DNA from: JBOGEB01 sp050743125
GTDB lineage: Bacteria > Actinomycetota > Nitriliruptoria > Euzebyales > Egibacteraceae
NCBI GenBank assembly: GCA_050743125.1
Contig: JBOGEB010000107.1
Span: 1-14,112, forward strand
Reading direction: 5' to 3'
Length of the DNA: 14,112 bases
The position numbers were made by a program, and so were the translations under genes. Position 1 is the stretch's first letter. The number at the start of each line of letters is the position of its first letter. Under the pieces are notes generated by a model that was not told where the DNA came from, did not search any database, and saw nothing but the letters and a program-made list of their open reading frames with translations. Of the stretch, positions 6,905-14,112 are shown piece by piece.

Positions 6905-9900
6905 ATGGCAGGTGCGCGGCAGCCTTCGGAGCGCGGACACGCGCTCGAAGTGCGGCTGCTCGGGCGCTTCTCGGTTCGTCACGCTGGCGAGGAGATCCCT
7001 CCCGGTGCCTTCAACGGGCGTCTGGCCCGGACCCTGGTGCGGGTCCTGGTGACCCGGAGGGGAGCGTTCGTTCCCCGGGACGTCCTCGCCGAGGCGCTCT
7101 GGCCGGGACGGGCGCCGGCCGACCCGGCGATGAACTTGAACGTCATGATCAGCCGAGCCCGCCGAGCCCTCGGCGACCCGTCGCTGATCCTCACCGGCCC
7201 CGGGGGTTACTCCTTCGCTTCCGACGATCGGTGCTCCGTCGATGCGGAGGTGTTCCTGACGTGGGTCGCGGCCGGGCGGGAGCGCCTCGCGAGCGGGCAG
7301 GCCGGCGCGGCGCTCGCAGCGTTTCAGCTGGCCGTCGAGCTCTGGGGCGGTGAGCCGCTGGCGGAGGACGCCTACGAGAAGTGGGCGCAGGAGTATCGCA
7401 GCGCCCTGGGGCGGACGTACCTGGAGGCCCTGGAAGGAGGGGCGACCGCGGCGCTGGCGGTCGAGGACCCCGGGCAGGCGGTCGCGCTGGCGGAGGAGGC
7501 GGTCACGCGTGAGCCGCTCCGAGAGGCGGCACACCTGCTGCTCGTGCGCGCTCTCGCCGCCTGCGGCGACACCGCCGCCGCCCTCGCGGCGTTCGTCCGG
7601 TTCCGACAACGGCTTGCCGGCGAGCTGGGCCTGGACCCCTCCCCCGAGGCCCTCGAGCTCGAGGGCCGGATTCTTCGCGGTGAGCCGCTCGGATCTGGGG
7701 GTCGCCGCTCACCTGTCGTTGCGCTGCGGCCGGCGTTCGACGAGCTGGCCTTCGTTGGCCGCGACGAGGAGCTCGAGGTCGTCCTCGGGATGGTCGGCGC
7801 TCCCGTCTACGGGACCGGGGTCGTCTCTGGTCTGCCTGGATCTGGGAAGTCGCGCCTGCTCGCCGAGGTGGTGGCGCGGTCGAGGGCGCCCGTGATGGCC
7901 GTGCGGGCCTTCCCTGGGGAGCGGGAGGAGGCCTGGGCGCTGGCCCGCGCCCTGCTGCGGGAGGCCCTCTCCGTCGACCCTGACGCCGCCCTGGCCATCC
8001 CCGACCGAGCGGCACAGGCCGTGGCCGACATCGTTCCCGAGCTGGAGGAGCTTCGCCCCATCGGCAACGCCTCGCTCGACCCCCAAAGCCGTCGGGCGCT
8101 GGCGATTCAGGGCGCGGTCCGCCTCACCCAGGCCGTCTCCTCGAGGGGAGCGGTGATGATCGTGGACGATCTGCAGGGCAGTGACCCCACGAGCCTTCGG
8201 CTCCTCCGGCAAGTCATACCGCGGGTCTCGAGGCTCGGCGTTGTCCTTGCCTATCGTCCTGAGGAGGTCTGTCCGGACGGGCCCGTCGCCGCGTTCCTCG
8301 CCGACCTGGATGAGCTGGCGGTGCAGGTGTGCAGGCTCGAGCTGGCGCCGCTGTCCACTCAGGCGATCGGCAGGCTCGTCGCCGACAAGGAGCTGTCGCG
8401 GGTGATCTGCGAGGAGACCGACCGTACCCCGCTCGCGGTCGCCGAGGTGCTTCGGACCCTTGCCGGGCAGGGAGCGGTCGACCGGGACGCCCAGGGCCGC
8501 TGGCGAGCCAGGACGGAGCATGCGAGCCCGCTCGCTGCGCGTGCCGCTCGCGTGGGGCAGCATCAGGCCATCCGAGCCCGGGCGGACCGGCAACCGCGAC
8601 CACGACGCGAGACGCTCTGTCTGCTGGCGCTGCTGGGCCGGGAGACGCCCGCCCGGGTCCTGGCGGCAGCCAGGGGGGCGGAGCAGGCGGCAATCTTGGA
8701 CGACCTCGACGCGCTCGCGCGGGCCGGGCTGGTGCGGCTGGGGGAGACCGGGTGGGCGACCGCTCACGACGTCATCGGTGAGAGCATCGCTGAAGGGGTC
8801 GCCGGCCCAGAGCGGGGCCGCCTCCACCAGATGCTGGCCCGGGCGCTTCGAACCGAGGGCGCCGACCCCTCCGAGCTCGCCCGGCATCTGGCTGCCGCGG
8901 GCGATCGAGGGGCCGCCGCCGACGCCTTCGCCCAGGCTGGCCGCCGCAGGCTGGACCGCTTCGCCAGCGAGGAGGCGGAGCGTCTGGCCGATGCCGGCCT
9001 GCCGCTCGAGCCGGCCCCCGCTACCCGCTCGGCGCTGCTCGAGATCAGGGCCGAGGCGCGGGCTCGCAAGGGGAACATCCAAGGAGCTCGAGACGACCTG
9101 CGCGCTGCCCTGGCGGCGCGCGACCCTGGACCTGAGCGCTCACGCCTGTTGACCCGCATGGCCATGCTCATCTCTGGCTCGGAGGACTACCTCCACGCCG
9201 GCGAGCTGGTCGAGCTCGCCCTCACCGAGGCTGGCGCTGACGCCGGGGCGAGAGCCGAAGCGTTGGCGGTGGGAGCGATCGTGGACGCAAACACGAATCG
9301 TTTGGGCCAGGCGGAGGCTCGGTGCGCCGAGGCGCTCTTGCTGTTCGAGCAGATCGGGAACGCGCGCGGGGTGGCCAGCATCCTGGACGCGCGGGCCACG
9401 GTGGCGCTTGGGCAAGGACGCATTCGTGAGGCAGCCGAGATGTTCGGCAGCGTGGCCCGCCTGTTCCAGGACTCCGGCATGCTGCTGCGCGTGGGCACGG
9501 CAGGCACGAACCGGGGGCTCGGGCTGGTGTTCATGGACCGGGCTCAGGAGGGCCTCGCGGCCATCGAGGAGGCGCTCGCCCTGGAGCGGCTGCTCGGGAA
9601 CGGGGAGGGCGAGGTCTGGTCCGTCGGGATCCGAAGCCTGGCGCTCGCGCTGGGAAGGTCCGACGGGGCGAGGGAGGTTGCCGAGGCAGCCCTGGCGATG
9701 GCTCGACGGCTCGGGCACCGTGAGCTCACGGCCGGGGGCCTTCTTATGGTCGGCATCGCCTGCCAGACGGCGGGGGATCTCGCCCAGGCCGAGGCGTCCT
9801 TCCGAGAGGCCGTCCAGACGGGCAGGGACATGCCGATCTACTCCTCCTGGGCGGCGGCCCGTCTCGCCTGCGTCCTGATCGCCCAGGGCGACCTAGCCGC

Positions 9901-10129
9901 CGCCGAGCCTTGGGTGACTCGAGCGCAGGCGGAAGCCATCCCGTTGACCCAGTACGAGGCCCGCCTGGCCGGAGCGGAGCTCGCCATCGTGCGGGGGGAT
10001 CCCCATGCCCACGCGCTGGCGACCGAGGCATTGGCGCTCGCCGAGGCCGGAGGCCACCTCTTGAGCGCCGCCCGTCTGCGGGAGCTGGTCCGCGCGGTCA
10101 CCCCCACTGTGCCCGAGCTGCCCCGATAG
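6905..10129 (+). CDS. SARP/AfsR-type transcriptional regulator with ATPase and TPR domains
   Basis: A 1074-aa regulator with the large-SARP domain order. A winged-helix DNA-binding domain of OmpR type lies at about residues 14-104 (VRLLGRFSV, LAEALWPGRAP, NLNVMISRARRALG, GGYSF). A BTAD helical domain follows at about 112-258 (ELWGGEPLAED, ELGLDPSPEAL). A STAND/AAA ATPase starts near 283 (FVGRDEELEVV), with Walker A GLPGSGKS (309-316) and Walker B VMIVDDLQ (417-424). From about 660 to 1060 come TPR-like helical repeats. Family members activate pathway genes after nucleotide binding or modification. There is no ribosome binding site before ATG 6905, and a promoter-like pair is placed so that the transcript could begin at the start codon. 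The gene is divergent from the MDMPI-like operon, a candidate target. The architecture is certain; the targets are unknown. Confidence 0.93.
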   Translation: MAGARQPSERGHALEVRLLGRFSVRHAGEEIPPGAFNGRLARTLVRVLVTRRGAFVPRDVLAEALWPGRAPADPAMNLNVMISRARRALGDPSLILTGPGGYSFASDDRCSVDAEVFLTWVAAGRERLASGQAGAALAAFQLAVELWGGEPLAEDAYEKWAQEYRSALGRTYLEALEGGATAALAVEDPGQAVALAEEAVTREPLREAAHLLLVRALAACGDTAAALAAFVRFRQRLAGELGLDPSPEALELEGRILRGEPLGSGGRRSPVVALRPAFDELAFVGRDEELEVVLGMVGAPVYGTGVVSGLPGSGKSRLLAEVVARSRAPVMAVRAFPGEREEAWALARALLREALSVDPDAALAIPDRAAQAVADIVPELEELRPIGNASLDPQSRRALAIQGAVRLTQAVSSRGAVMIVDDLQGSDPTSLRLLRQVIPRVSRLGVVLAYRPEEVCPDGPVAAFLADLDELAVQVCRLELAPLSTQAIGRLVADKELSRVICEETDRTPLAVAEVLRTLAGQGAVDRDAQGRWRARTEHASPLAARAARVGQHQAIRARADRQPRPRRETLCLLALLGRETPARVLAAARGAEQAAILDDLDALARAGLVRLGETGWATAHDVIGESIAEGVAGPERGRLHQMLARALRTEGADPSELARHLAAAGDRGAAADAFAQAGRRRLDRFASEEAERLADAGLPLEPAPATRSALLEIRAEARARKGNIQGARDDLRAALAARDPGPERSRLLTRMAMLISGSEDYLHAGELVELALTEAGADAGARAEALAVGAIVDANTNRLGQAEARCAEALLLFEQIGNARGVASILDARATVALGQGRIREAAEMFGSVARLFQDSGMLLRVGTAGTNRGLGLVFMDRAQEGLAAIEEALALERLLGNGEGEVWSVGIRSLALALGRSDGAREVAEAALAMARRLGHRELTAGGLLMVGIACQTAGDLAQAEASFREAVQTGRDMPIYSSWAAARLACVLIAQGDLAAAEPWVTRAQAEAIPLTQYEARLAGAELAIVRGDPHAHALATEALALAEAGGHLLSAARLRELVRAVTPTVPELPR

Positions 10130-10185
10130 CACCGTCCACCTGCTGCTTCCCCTTGGGGGGCTCCGTTCCCGAAGTCCTCGACAAG

Positions 10186-10223
10186 CGCTCGTTCCTGTGC
10201 GCCGCCACCGCCGAGAACGAGCG
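10186..10223 (+). repeat. Inverted repeat downstream of the SARP gene
   Basis: CGCTCGTTC (10186-10194) and GAACGAGCG (10215-10223) are perfect 9-base arms around a 20-base loop. The repeat starts 57 bases after the SARP stop codon and may belong to its terminator region. Confidence 0.5.
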
Positions 10224-10268
10224 GCCATGGCGTGGGTGAGCGAAGAGACGCCGAGCGTGGCCCGAAGG

Positions 10269-10303
10269 GCGACCAGCCCGGGGGGGCGTACCGGGCTGGT
10301 CGC
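10269..10303 (+). terminator. Strong stem-loop, probable terminator of the SARP gene
   Basis: GCGACCAGCCCGG (10269-10281) and CCGGGCTGGTCGC (10291-10303) form a perfect 13-base-pair stem with a 9-base loop. It is 140 bases after the SARP stop and on the upstream side of the HATPase gene. There is no T-tract on either strand, so it is a GC-stem terminator or another RNA structure. Confidence 0.6.
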
Positions 10304-10345
10304 GTGCGGGCCGCATGAACCGATTACCCGGTTTGTGTGTCGCCT

Positions 10346-10388
10346 AACCCTCAAATCTGAAAACCCTCGTATATCTGACGAAAGGGTT
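10346..10388. promoter_or_regulatory. Direct repeat with reverse copy upstream of the leader ORF
   Basis: AACCCTC followed by ATCTGA occurs twice (10346-10360 and 10362-10378), with 2 and 4 bases between the two elements. The second copy can also pair with AGGGTT at 10383-10388. The block lies about 140-180 bases upstream of the leader ORF of the HATPase gene and is relatively AT-rich. It could be an operator or a mutually exclusive RNA structure; this is inference. Confidence 0.4.
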
Positions 10389-10529
10389 CTCGGGGAATAA
10401 GGGATCGATGGATCCTGCCGTGGCCTCGACCGATCCGAGTGGGCACCGGCGACTGCGCTTGGTCAGCCGTACAACGTTGCCAGGTTTGGGGTCAAGCGAG
10501 GATGAGCACATTACGGTGGGGAGATCACA

Positions 10530-10619
10530 ATGCTGAGACCGTTATGCACCAAAGCCAGCATGGCCTTAAATTCTGTCGCCCCTCCTGCGGGAGCGGCCCA
10601 ACAGGGCGCCGCATTGTGA
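10530..10619 (+). CDS. Putative 29-aa leader ORF coupled to the HATPase gene
   Basis: ATG 10530 has the best ribosome binding site in this part of the window: GGGGAG at 10518-10523, six bases before the start. The ORF (MLRPLCTKASM... ending GAAL) runs 29 codons and stops with TGA at 10617-10619. That stop overlaps the GTG at 10616-10618 in a GTGA junction, the arrangement used for translational coupling. There is no homology I recognise. It may be a coupling leader, a regulatory peptide or chance; alternatively it is the original N-terminus of the HATPase gene split by a frameshift. Confidence 0.4.
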   Translation: MLRPLCTKASMALNSVAPPAGAAQQGAAL

Positions 10620-11176
10620 GCGGTGACTTGGACAAAGTCCCCGCTCGGGTTTCTGCACAACCAGCAGCGCGAATCCCGTTGCCTGCGTTCGCACAGTTGC
10701 GCGGGCAGGCCGCCGCGCGTCTGTCAGAGACGCAACCCGGCAATGCCGGGCCGAGCGGTCGGGACGCGCTGATCGCCTCCGGTGGCAGGTTCGGTCCAGC
10801 AGTATTGGAGCTTGCCGCCACGCCAGTGGCCGTCGGCGTCGCGCGAGCGTTTGTCGCGGGCGTTCTCGCCTCCGAGTCGCTTGACGAGATCGCCGATACG
10901 GCTCGGCTGCTCGTCAGTGAGCTGGTCACCAACGCGGTGTGTCATGCCCGCAGCCGCTCCAGGCTGGAGCTGACCATCGGCGAGCACAGTGTGCGCATCG
11001 ACCTCATCGACCACAGCGGCGAGCCGCCAACGCTTCAGCACGCGCCGTTGGCGGCCGGCGCCCACGGTGGACAGGGGCTGCGGGTGGTGGACGCACTCGC
11101 GGACCGGTGGGGTCACGAGCAGCTCGACATCGGCAAGCGTGTCTGGTTTGAGCTGGACCTTTCGCGGCAGCAATAA
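10616..11176 (+). CDS. Anti-sigma-factor-like ATP-binding protein (HATPase_c_2, RsbW-like)
   Basis: The C-terminal 130 residues form a GHKL-type ATP-binding domain like that of RsbW/SpoIIAB anti-sigma kinases. Counting from GTG 10616 (186 aa), the N-box is ELVTNAVCHA at 102-111, the G1 region DHSG at 132-135, and the G2 region GGQGLRVVDAL at 151-161. The core begins near residue 57. Family members hold a sigma factor or phosphorylate an anti-anti-sigma (STAS) partner; no partner gene is adjacent. The frame is open upstream to GTG 10439, with ATG 10502 a further candidate. But codon use before about 10660 is unlike the coding part, and GTG 10616 overlaps the stop of a leader ORF that has a strong ribosome binding site, so I favour 10616. 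The domain call is firm; the start and the partner are uncertain. Confidence 0.82.
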   Translation: MSGDLDKVPARVSAQPAARIPLPAFAQLRGQAAARLSETQPGNAGPSGRDALIASGGRFGPAVLELAATPVAVGVARAFVAGVLASESLDEIADTARLLVSELVTNAVCHARSRSRLELTIGEHSVRIDLIDHSGEPPTLQHAPLAAGAHGGQGLRVVDALADRWGHEQLDIGKRVWFELDLSRQQ

Positions 11177-11205
11177 ATGGGTTCATTCACGCCGCTTCCC
11201 CGCGC

Positions 11206-11237
11206 GAGGATCTGTCCGGCTCTTCGGACAGATCCTC
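11206..11237. terminator. Bidirectional terminator between convergent genes
   Basis: GAGGATCTGTCCG (11206-11218) and CGGACAGATCCTC (11225-11237) form a perfect 13-base-pair stem with a 6-base loop. It sits between the plus-strand HATPase stop (11176) and the minus-strand antiporter stop (11306), where one structure could end both transcripts. Confidence 0.75.
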
Positions 11238-11305
11238 CAGCTCGCGGCGAGATGGGCTTGCCGGAGAGCTGCCGGTGACGCAATGTCTTGGCTTCGCAGA
11301 GCGGG

Positions 11306-13513
11306 TCAGTTGACGCTGACGACCGCGACGGGGCAGGGGGCCTCGCGGAGGACGTGGTCAGTGCCGTGGCCGAAGAAGGCGCGCCGGCCGACCGGGCGGC
11401 GGCCGCTGGCAAGGACGACGAGGTCGCCGCGGCGGTGCAAGCGCTCGACGATCGCGTTGGCCGGGTTGTCCGCCACCAGGACGTCGGTATGGACCGTCGC
11501 GCCCATCCAGTGGCCAAGATCGGCGATCTGCGCCACGAGATCCTCGCCGAGGTCGAACGCGTGCATGATGGCCTCGTCCGCGCCCATGCGGGTCGTGTGC
11601 TCGGGGGCGCTGATGACGTGCACGACGTCCACGACGACGTTCCGGCCGCGCGCGATCGAGAACGCGACCTCGGCCGCGTAGCGGTCGTGCTCGGTCCCGT
11701 TCACCGGCACGAGGATGTGGCGCAGGGCGAGCGGGGGGACCTGGTCGGGATCGTGAGCAGGGCGGGCACTGACGATGAGCAGCGGACAGGGCGATTCCTG
11801 GATGATGTCGTCGATGAACTGTTTGAACAGGGGCCCCTCGCCGTTGGTCCGCTGTTCGCTCGCGCCGAGGACGAGCAGGTCATAGCCGCGCTCGGCCTCG
11901 GCGAGCACCGCGGGGCCGATCGTGCTGTCACTGCGCGTGACGCTGCGGAGGCCGTCGAAGTGCTCCTTGATCCGCTCTCTGCGCTGCTGAGCCTGCGCAT
12001 CGTCGGAGGGCCTGTCCCCATTGGCCGCCACCTCGACGAACATCTGTGTGACCTCCACGTCCTCATCGCGGATCATGAAGCCGACAAGCTGCGCGGCGAT
12101 CTGAGAGCTCGCGCCCCCGCGGGTCGGCAACAGGACACGCTTGAGGTTGCCGACGAAGCTCAACCGCTGCCGCTCCTCAGCCTTGAGGCGCTGGATCTCG
12201 TGCGGGCTGTAGTCGACGTGGCCAAGCGTCCAGCGCAACAGCGGCGGGGCCATGATCGACGTGACGACCGCCACCATGAGGATGATCGAGTACATCGCCG
12301 GGGTGAGGATTCCCAGGCTCAGACCGACCGTGGCGACAATGATCTCCATCGCGCCGCGGGCGTTCATGCCCGACCCGAGCGCGAGCGCCTCCCAGTTGCC
12401 GAGGCCGGTAGCCCTTGCGCCCACGTAGGCGCCGACGAACTTGCCGAGGATCGCAACCGCGAGCACGAGCACGCCGACGGCGAAGGTCACCGGGTGGATC
12501 AGCGCCTTGAGGTCGACGCGCAGACCCGAGAACGCGAAGAACACCGGAGCGAACACACCGAGCGCCATCTGCTGGAAGCTGTGCTGTACGCGTTGGTCGA
12601 AGCGGCGCGCCTGAGCGACGAGGATGCCGACGATGAACGCGCCGAGGACCACCTCGAGTCCCAGCGCGTGCGTCACCGAGCCCCACGCGAGCGCGAGCAC
12701 GATGAGACCGGTGATCTTCACCGTGTCGCCGCCGACCTGGTTGTCGAGGGTGCGGATGGTCCAGGTGACAAACCTCCTCCCGATCGTGAAGGACACAGCC
12801 AGCACCGCGATGACTGAGAGCATCGCCCGGCCGGCGGTGGCGAGGTTGACCTGCCCGCTGCTCGCCATGCCCGCGACGACCGACAGGAGGATCCAACCGA
12901 TCGTGTCGTCGATCATCCCCGCCGCCAGCGTGATCTGGCCGATGTCGCGGCGGATGATGTTCATCTCCATGAGCACTTTCGCGATCACCGGAATCGCCGA
13001 GATGCTCATGGCCGTGCCCACGAACAGCGCGAAGACGAGCCGCTTGTCGGGCGCCGCGAGGAACTGCTGGGGCAGGAGCCACCCCAGCGCGAACCCGCTC
13101 AGGAGCGGCACGACGATCCCACCGAGGGAGATCGCCGCCGCGCCCCTGCTCTTGCGCACGATCAGCTCGACGTCGGTTTCCAGGCCGGTGAGGATCAACA
13201 GCATGATCACTCCGAGCCAGGAGATGACCTCCACCAGGTGGAACTGCTGGGTGGTCGGCGGGAACAGCGCCCTGAAGAAGCCTGGGGCAATCGTCCCCAG
13301 CAGCGAGGGGCCCAGGACGAATCCGGCGAGCAGCTCGCCAACCACCGACGGCAGGCGGAGCCGCACCGCGACCTCGCCCAGCGTTCGCGCGACGAGGAGG
13401 AGCACGCCGAACTGGAGAAGCACGAGCAACAGCTCATGACCGGCGAGCGGTTTGATGACCGGCATTTCCCAGAGGTACCCGATGGCCGACGAGCCGAATC
13501 CACGGATACGCAT
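11306..13513 (-). CDS. CPA2-type Na+/H+ (K+/H+) antiporter with two C-terminal universal stress protein domains
   Basis: A 735-aa inner-membrane protein. Residues about 25-425 hold roughly a dozen hydrophobic segments of a Kef/NapA-like cation:proton antiporter: VVGELLAGFVLGPS (57-70), LILTGLETD (106-114), MIDDTIGW (200-207) and MNARGAMEI (383-391). The paired acidic D202-D203 is the motif of electrogenic Na+/H+ exchangers of this superfamily. Two cytoplasmic universal stress protein domains follow, about 457-583 (VLLPTRGG ... SPCPLLIVSA) and 598-734 (HILVPVNG ... APCPVAVVSVN). The second keeps a partial G-rich nucleotide loop (RPVGRRAFFGHGT); the first has largely lost it. They probably gate transport in response to nucleotides or stress. 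The start is ambiguous: ATG 13513 gives this length, while ATG 13465 begins just before the first membrane segment with a weak GGGAA site. There is no TrkA-N domain. Confidence 0.94.
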   Translation of the reverse strand: MRIRGFGSSAIGYLWEMPVIKPLAGHELLLVLLQFGVLLLVARTLGEVAVRLRLPSVVGELLAGFVLGPSLLGTIAPGFFRALFPPTTQQFHLVEVISWLGVIMLLILTGLETDVELIVRKSRGAAAISLGGIVVPLLSGFALGWLLPQQFLAAPDKRLVFALFVGTAMSISAIPVIAKVLMEMNIIRRDIGQITLAAGMIDDTIGWILLSVVAGMASSGQVNLATAGRAMLSVIAVLAVSFTIGRRFVTWTIRTLDNQVGGDTVKITGLIVLALAWGSVTHALGLEVVLGAFIVGILVAQARRFDQRVQHSFQQMALGVFAPVFFAFSGLRVDLKALIHPVTFAVGVLVLAVAILGKFVGAYVGARATGLGNWEALALGSGMNARGAMEIIVATVGLSLGILTPAMYSIILMVAVVTSIMAPPLLRWTLGHVDYSPHEIQRLKAEERQRLSFVGNLKRVLLPTRGGASSQIAAQLVGFMIRDEDVEVTQMFVEVAANGDRPSDDAQAQQRRERIKEHFDGLRSVTRSDSTIGPAVLAEAERGYDLLVLGASEQRTNGEGPLFKQFIDDIIQESPCPLLIVSARPAHDPDQVPPLALRHILVPVNGTEHDRYAAEVAFSIARGRNVVVDVVHVISAPEHTTRMGADEAIMHAFDLGEDLVAQIADLGHWMGATVHTDVLVADNPANAIVERLHRRGDLVVLASGRRPVGRRAFFGHGTDHVLREAPCPVAVVSVN

Positions 13514-13528
13514 ATTTGCGATATTTGC
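13512..13528. repeat. Tandem AT-rich repeat at the antiporter 5' end
   Basis: ATATTTGC occurs at 13512-13519 and 13521-13528, one base apart, in an otherwise GC-rich stretch. It overlaps the upstream antiporter start codon (13513). If the gene really starts at 13465, this block falls about 50-65 bases upstream, where a promoter or operator would be expected. Confidence 0.4.
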
Positions 13529-13706
13529 TCACGGACCTTCTCCCAGCCTGACGAGTCGTGGACGGACGGGGCGGTGGCGTACGGCTTGGCGGCGGTTGAG
13601 TGGAGCATTCGCCCATATCCTGCGTGGATGCTTTACGCAGCCGGCCAGAAGACCCCGGAGCGCCGAACATCCGTGTGTTGCGGGCAACCTGCGGGACCGT
13701 CCGTCC

Positions 13707-14066
13707 ATGCCACCGAAGCGCGTACTCGATCTGTTCCCCAGCGCAAAATCACCCTGAAAGGCACCAAGCCTCCAGTTTGGCGCCGAAGCGACGTCACGCT
13801 CTCGGCCTTGCACGGCATCATCCAAGCGGCCATGGATGGGACGACTGCCATCTCCACCAGTTCGTTGTCGCCGTGAACACCTACGGCCGGGACGACGGTG
13901 GCGACTCGGGTCCGCGGCCGAAGGACAAGGAGTCGGCCAAGCTGGGCCGGTTGCGCCACCGGGATCTCGCTTCACCTCCGAATATGACTTCGGCGACTCC
14001 TGGGAACACGACATCGTCGTCGAGAAGGTTCTTCCTCGACAGGCGGACAAGACGTATCCCGTCTGC
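13707..14066 (+). pseudogene. Frameshifted plasmid pRiA4b ORF-3 family gene
   Basis: Successive pieces of one pRiA4b ORF-3-like protein are readable in three frames, in the right order. MPPKRVLDLFP starts at 13707. KITLKGTKPPVWRR and SDVTLSALHGIIQAAM follow to 13834. GWDDCHLHQFVVAVNTYG through KLGR runs to about 13950. VAPPGSRFTSEYDFGDSWEH and IVVEKVLP to YPVC run to 14066. All three junctions need one missing base, each in a short run: C near 13738, G near 13835, G near 13950. About five residues also seem missing between VWRR and SDVTL. After YPVC the usual cysteine-rich CPPEDCGG ending is not seen. The family is widespread and often plasmid- or island-borne, with unknown biochemical role. 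Sequencing error is possible, but the three long genes in the window are intact, so decay is likelier. Confidence 0.8.
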
Positions 14067-14112
14067 TTAGAACCCCGCGGCATAAAGACGGCGCTTCTGT
14101 ACAAGTTGTGGG

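Larger units (their letters stand above)
10130..10529. other. Gene-poor, repeat-rich intergenic region
   Basis: These 400 bases after the SARP stop have no convincing gene. They contain several stem-loops and a repeat block, listed separately. A 67-codon plus-strand frame at 10197-10400 crosses the perfect stem-loop at 10269-10303 and shows no recognisable domain, so I do not call it. The sequence from about 10310 is less GC-rich than the genes around it, as expected of a promoter or leader region for the HATPase gene. Confidence 0.5.

Noticed and set aside
7709..9082. A 457-codon minus-strand frame inside the SARP gene
   Set aside because: It lies fully within the SARP ATPase region and has no domain or ribosome binding site of its own.
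10197..10400. A 67-codon plus-strand frame in the region after the SARP gene
   Set aside because: It runs through a perfect 13-bp stem-loop and a repeat block, has no domain and no good ribosome binding site.
11288..12817. A 509-codon plus-strand frame opposite the antiporter, rich in Asp, Glu, Arg and His
   Set aside because: The charged composition is the reverse complement of the USP and membrane-segment codons; the antiporter motifs show which strand codes.
13434..13670. A 78-codon minus-strand frame overlapping the antiporter start
   Set aside because: It overlaps the antiporter 5' end in another frame and encodes nothing recognisable.
1..14112. CRISPR arrays, tRNA/rRNA genes, transposases or long terminal inverted repeats
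   Set aside because: I looked for regularly spaced repeats, cloverleaf-like sequence, transposase motifs and long mirrored ends and found none; the inverted repeats present are short and fit terminators or operators.

Overview
The window is GC-rich, with strong G/C bias at third codon positions. Its gene families are an actinobacterial soluble P450, a STAND ATPase with a LuxR-type protein, a SARP regulator, an RsbW-like ATPase and a mycothiol-dependent-isomerase-like protein. This points to an actinobacterium. I cannot name the genus.

Layout, left to right. (1) Minus-strand block 1-5455: a 1127-aa STAND/AAA ATPase (2072-5455), a small LuxR-type HTH protein (1532-1984), a cytochrome P450 (32-1291), and possibly the first codons of another gene (1-29). 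Two strong stem-loops separate the HTH gene from the P450, and a phased direct repeat lies upstream of the HTH gene. (2) Minus-strand pair 5728-6796: a DinB/MDMPI-like plus SCP2-like protein, then a 75-aa four-cysteine protein 10 bases downstream. (3) Divergent from that pair, a 1074-aa SARP-ATPase-TPR regulator (6905-10129), probably read from a leaderless mRNA. The shared 108-base gap holds an inverted repeat. (4) Region 10130-10529, about 400 bases without a convincing gene but rich in inverted and direct repeats. (5) A plus-strand anti-sigma-like HATPase protein whose best start (10616) overlaps the stop of a 29-codon upstream ORF. (6) A convergent terminator, then a minus-strand Na+/H+ antiporter with two universal-stress-protein domains (11306-13513). 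(7) At the right edge, a decayed plus-strand pRiA4b ORF-3-type gene with three single-base frameshifts.

Taken together, the window is dense in signal transduction: two large STAND-type regulators, one detached LuxR DNA-binding domain and one anti-sigma-like ATPase sit beside a P450, a mycothiol-enzyme-like protein and a USP-regulated antiporter. The most unusual points are the ATPase / detached LuxR-domain arrangement, the GTGA-coupled leader ORF, the structured intergenic region after the SARP gene, and the lost metal-ligand Glu in the MDMPI-like protein. I see no CRISPR array, tRNA, rRNA, insertion sequence or clear new defence system.
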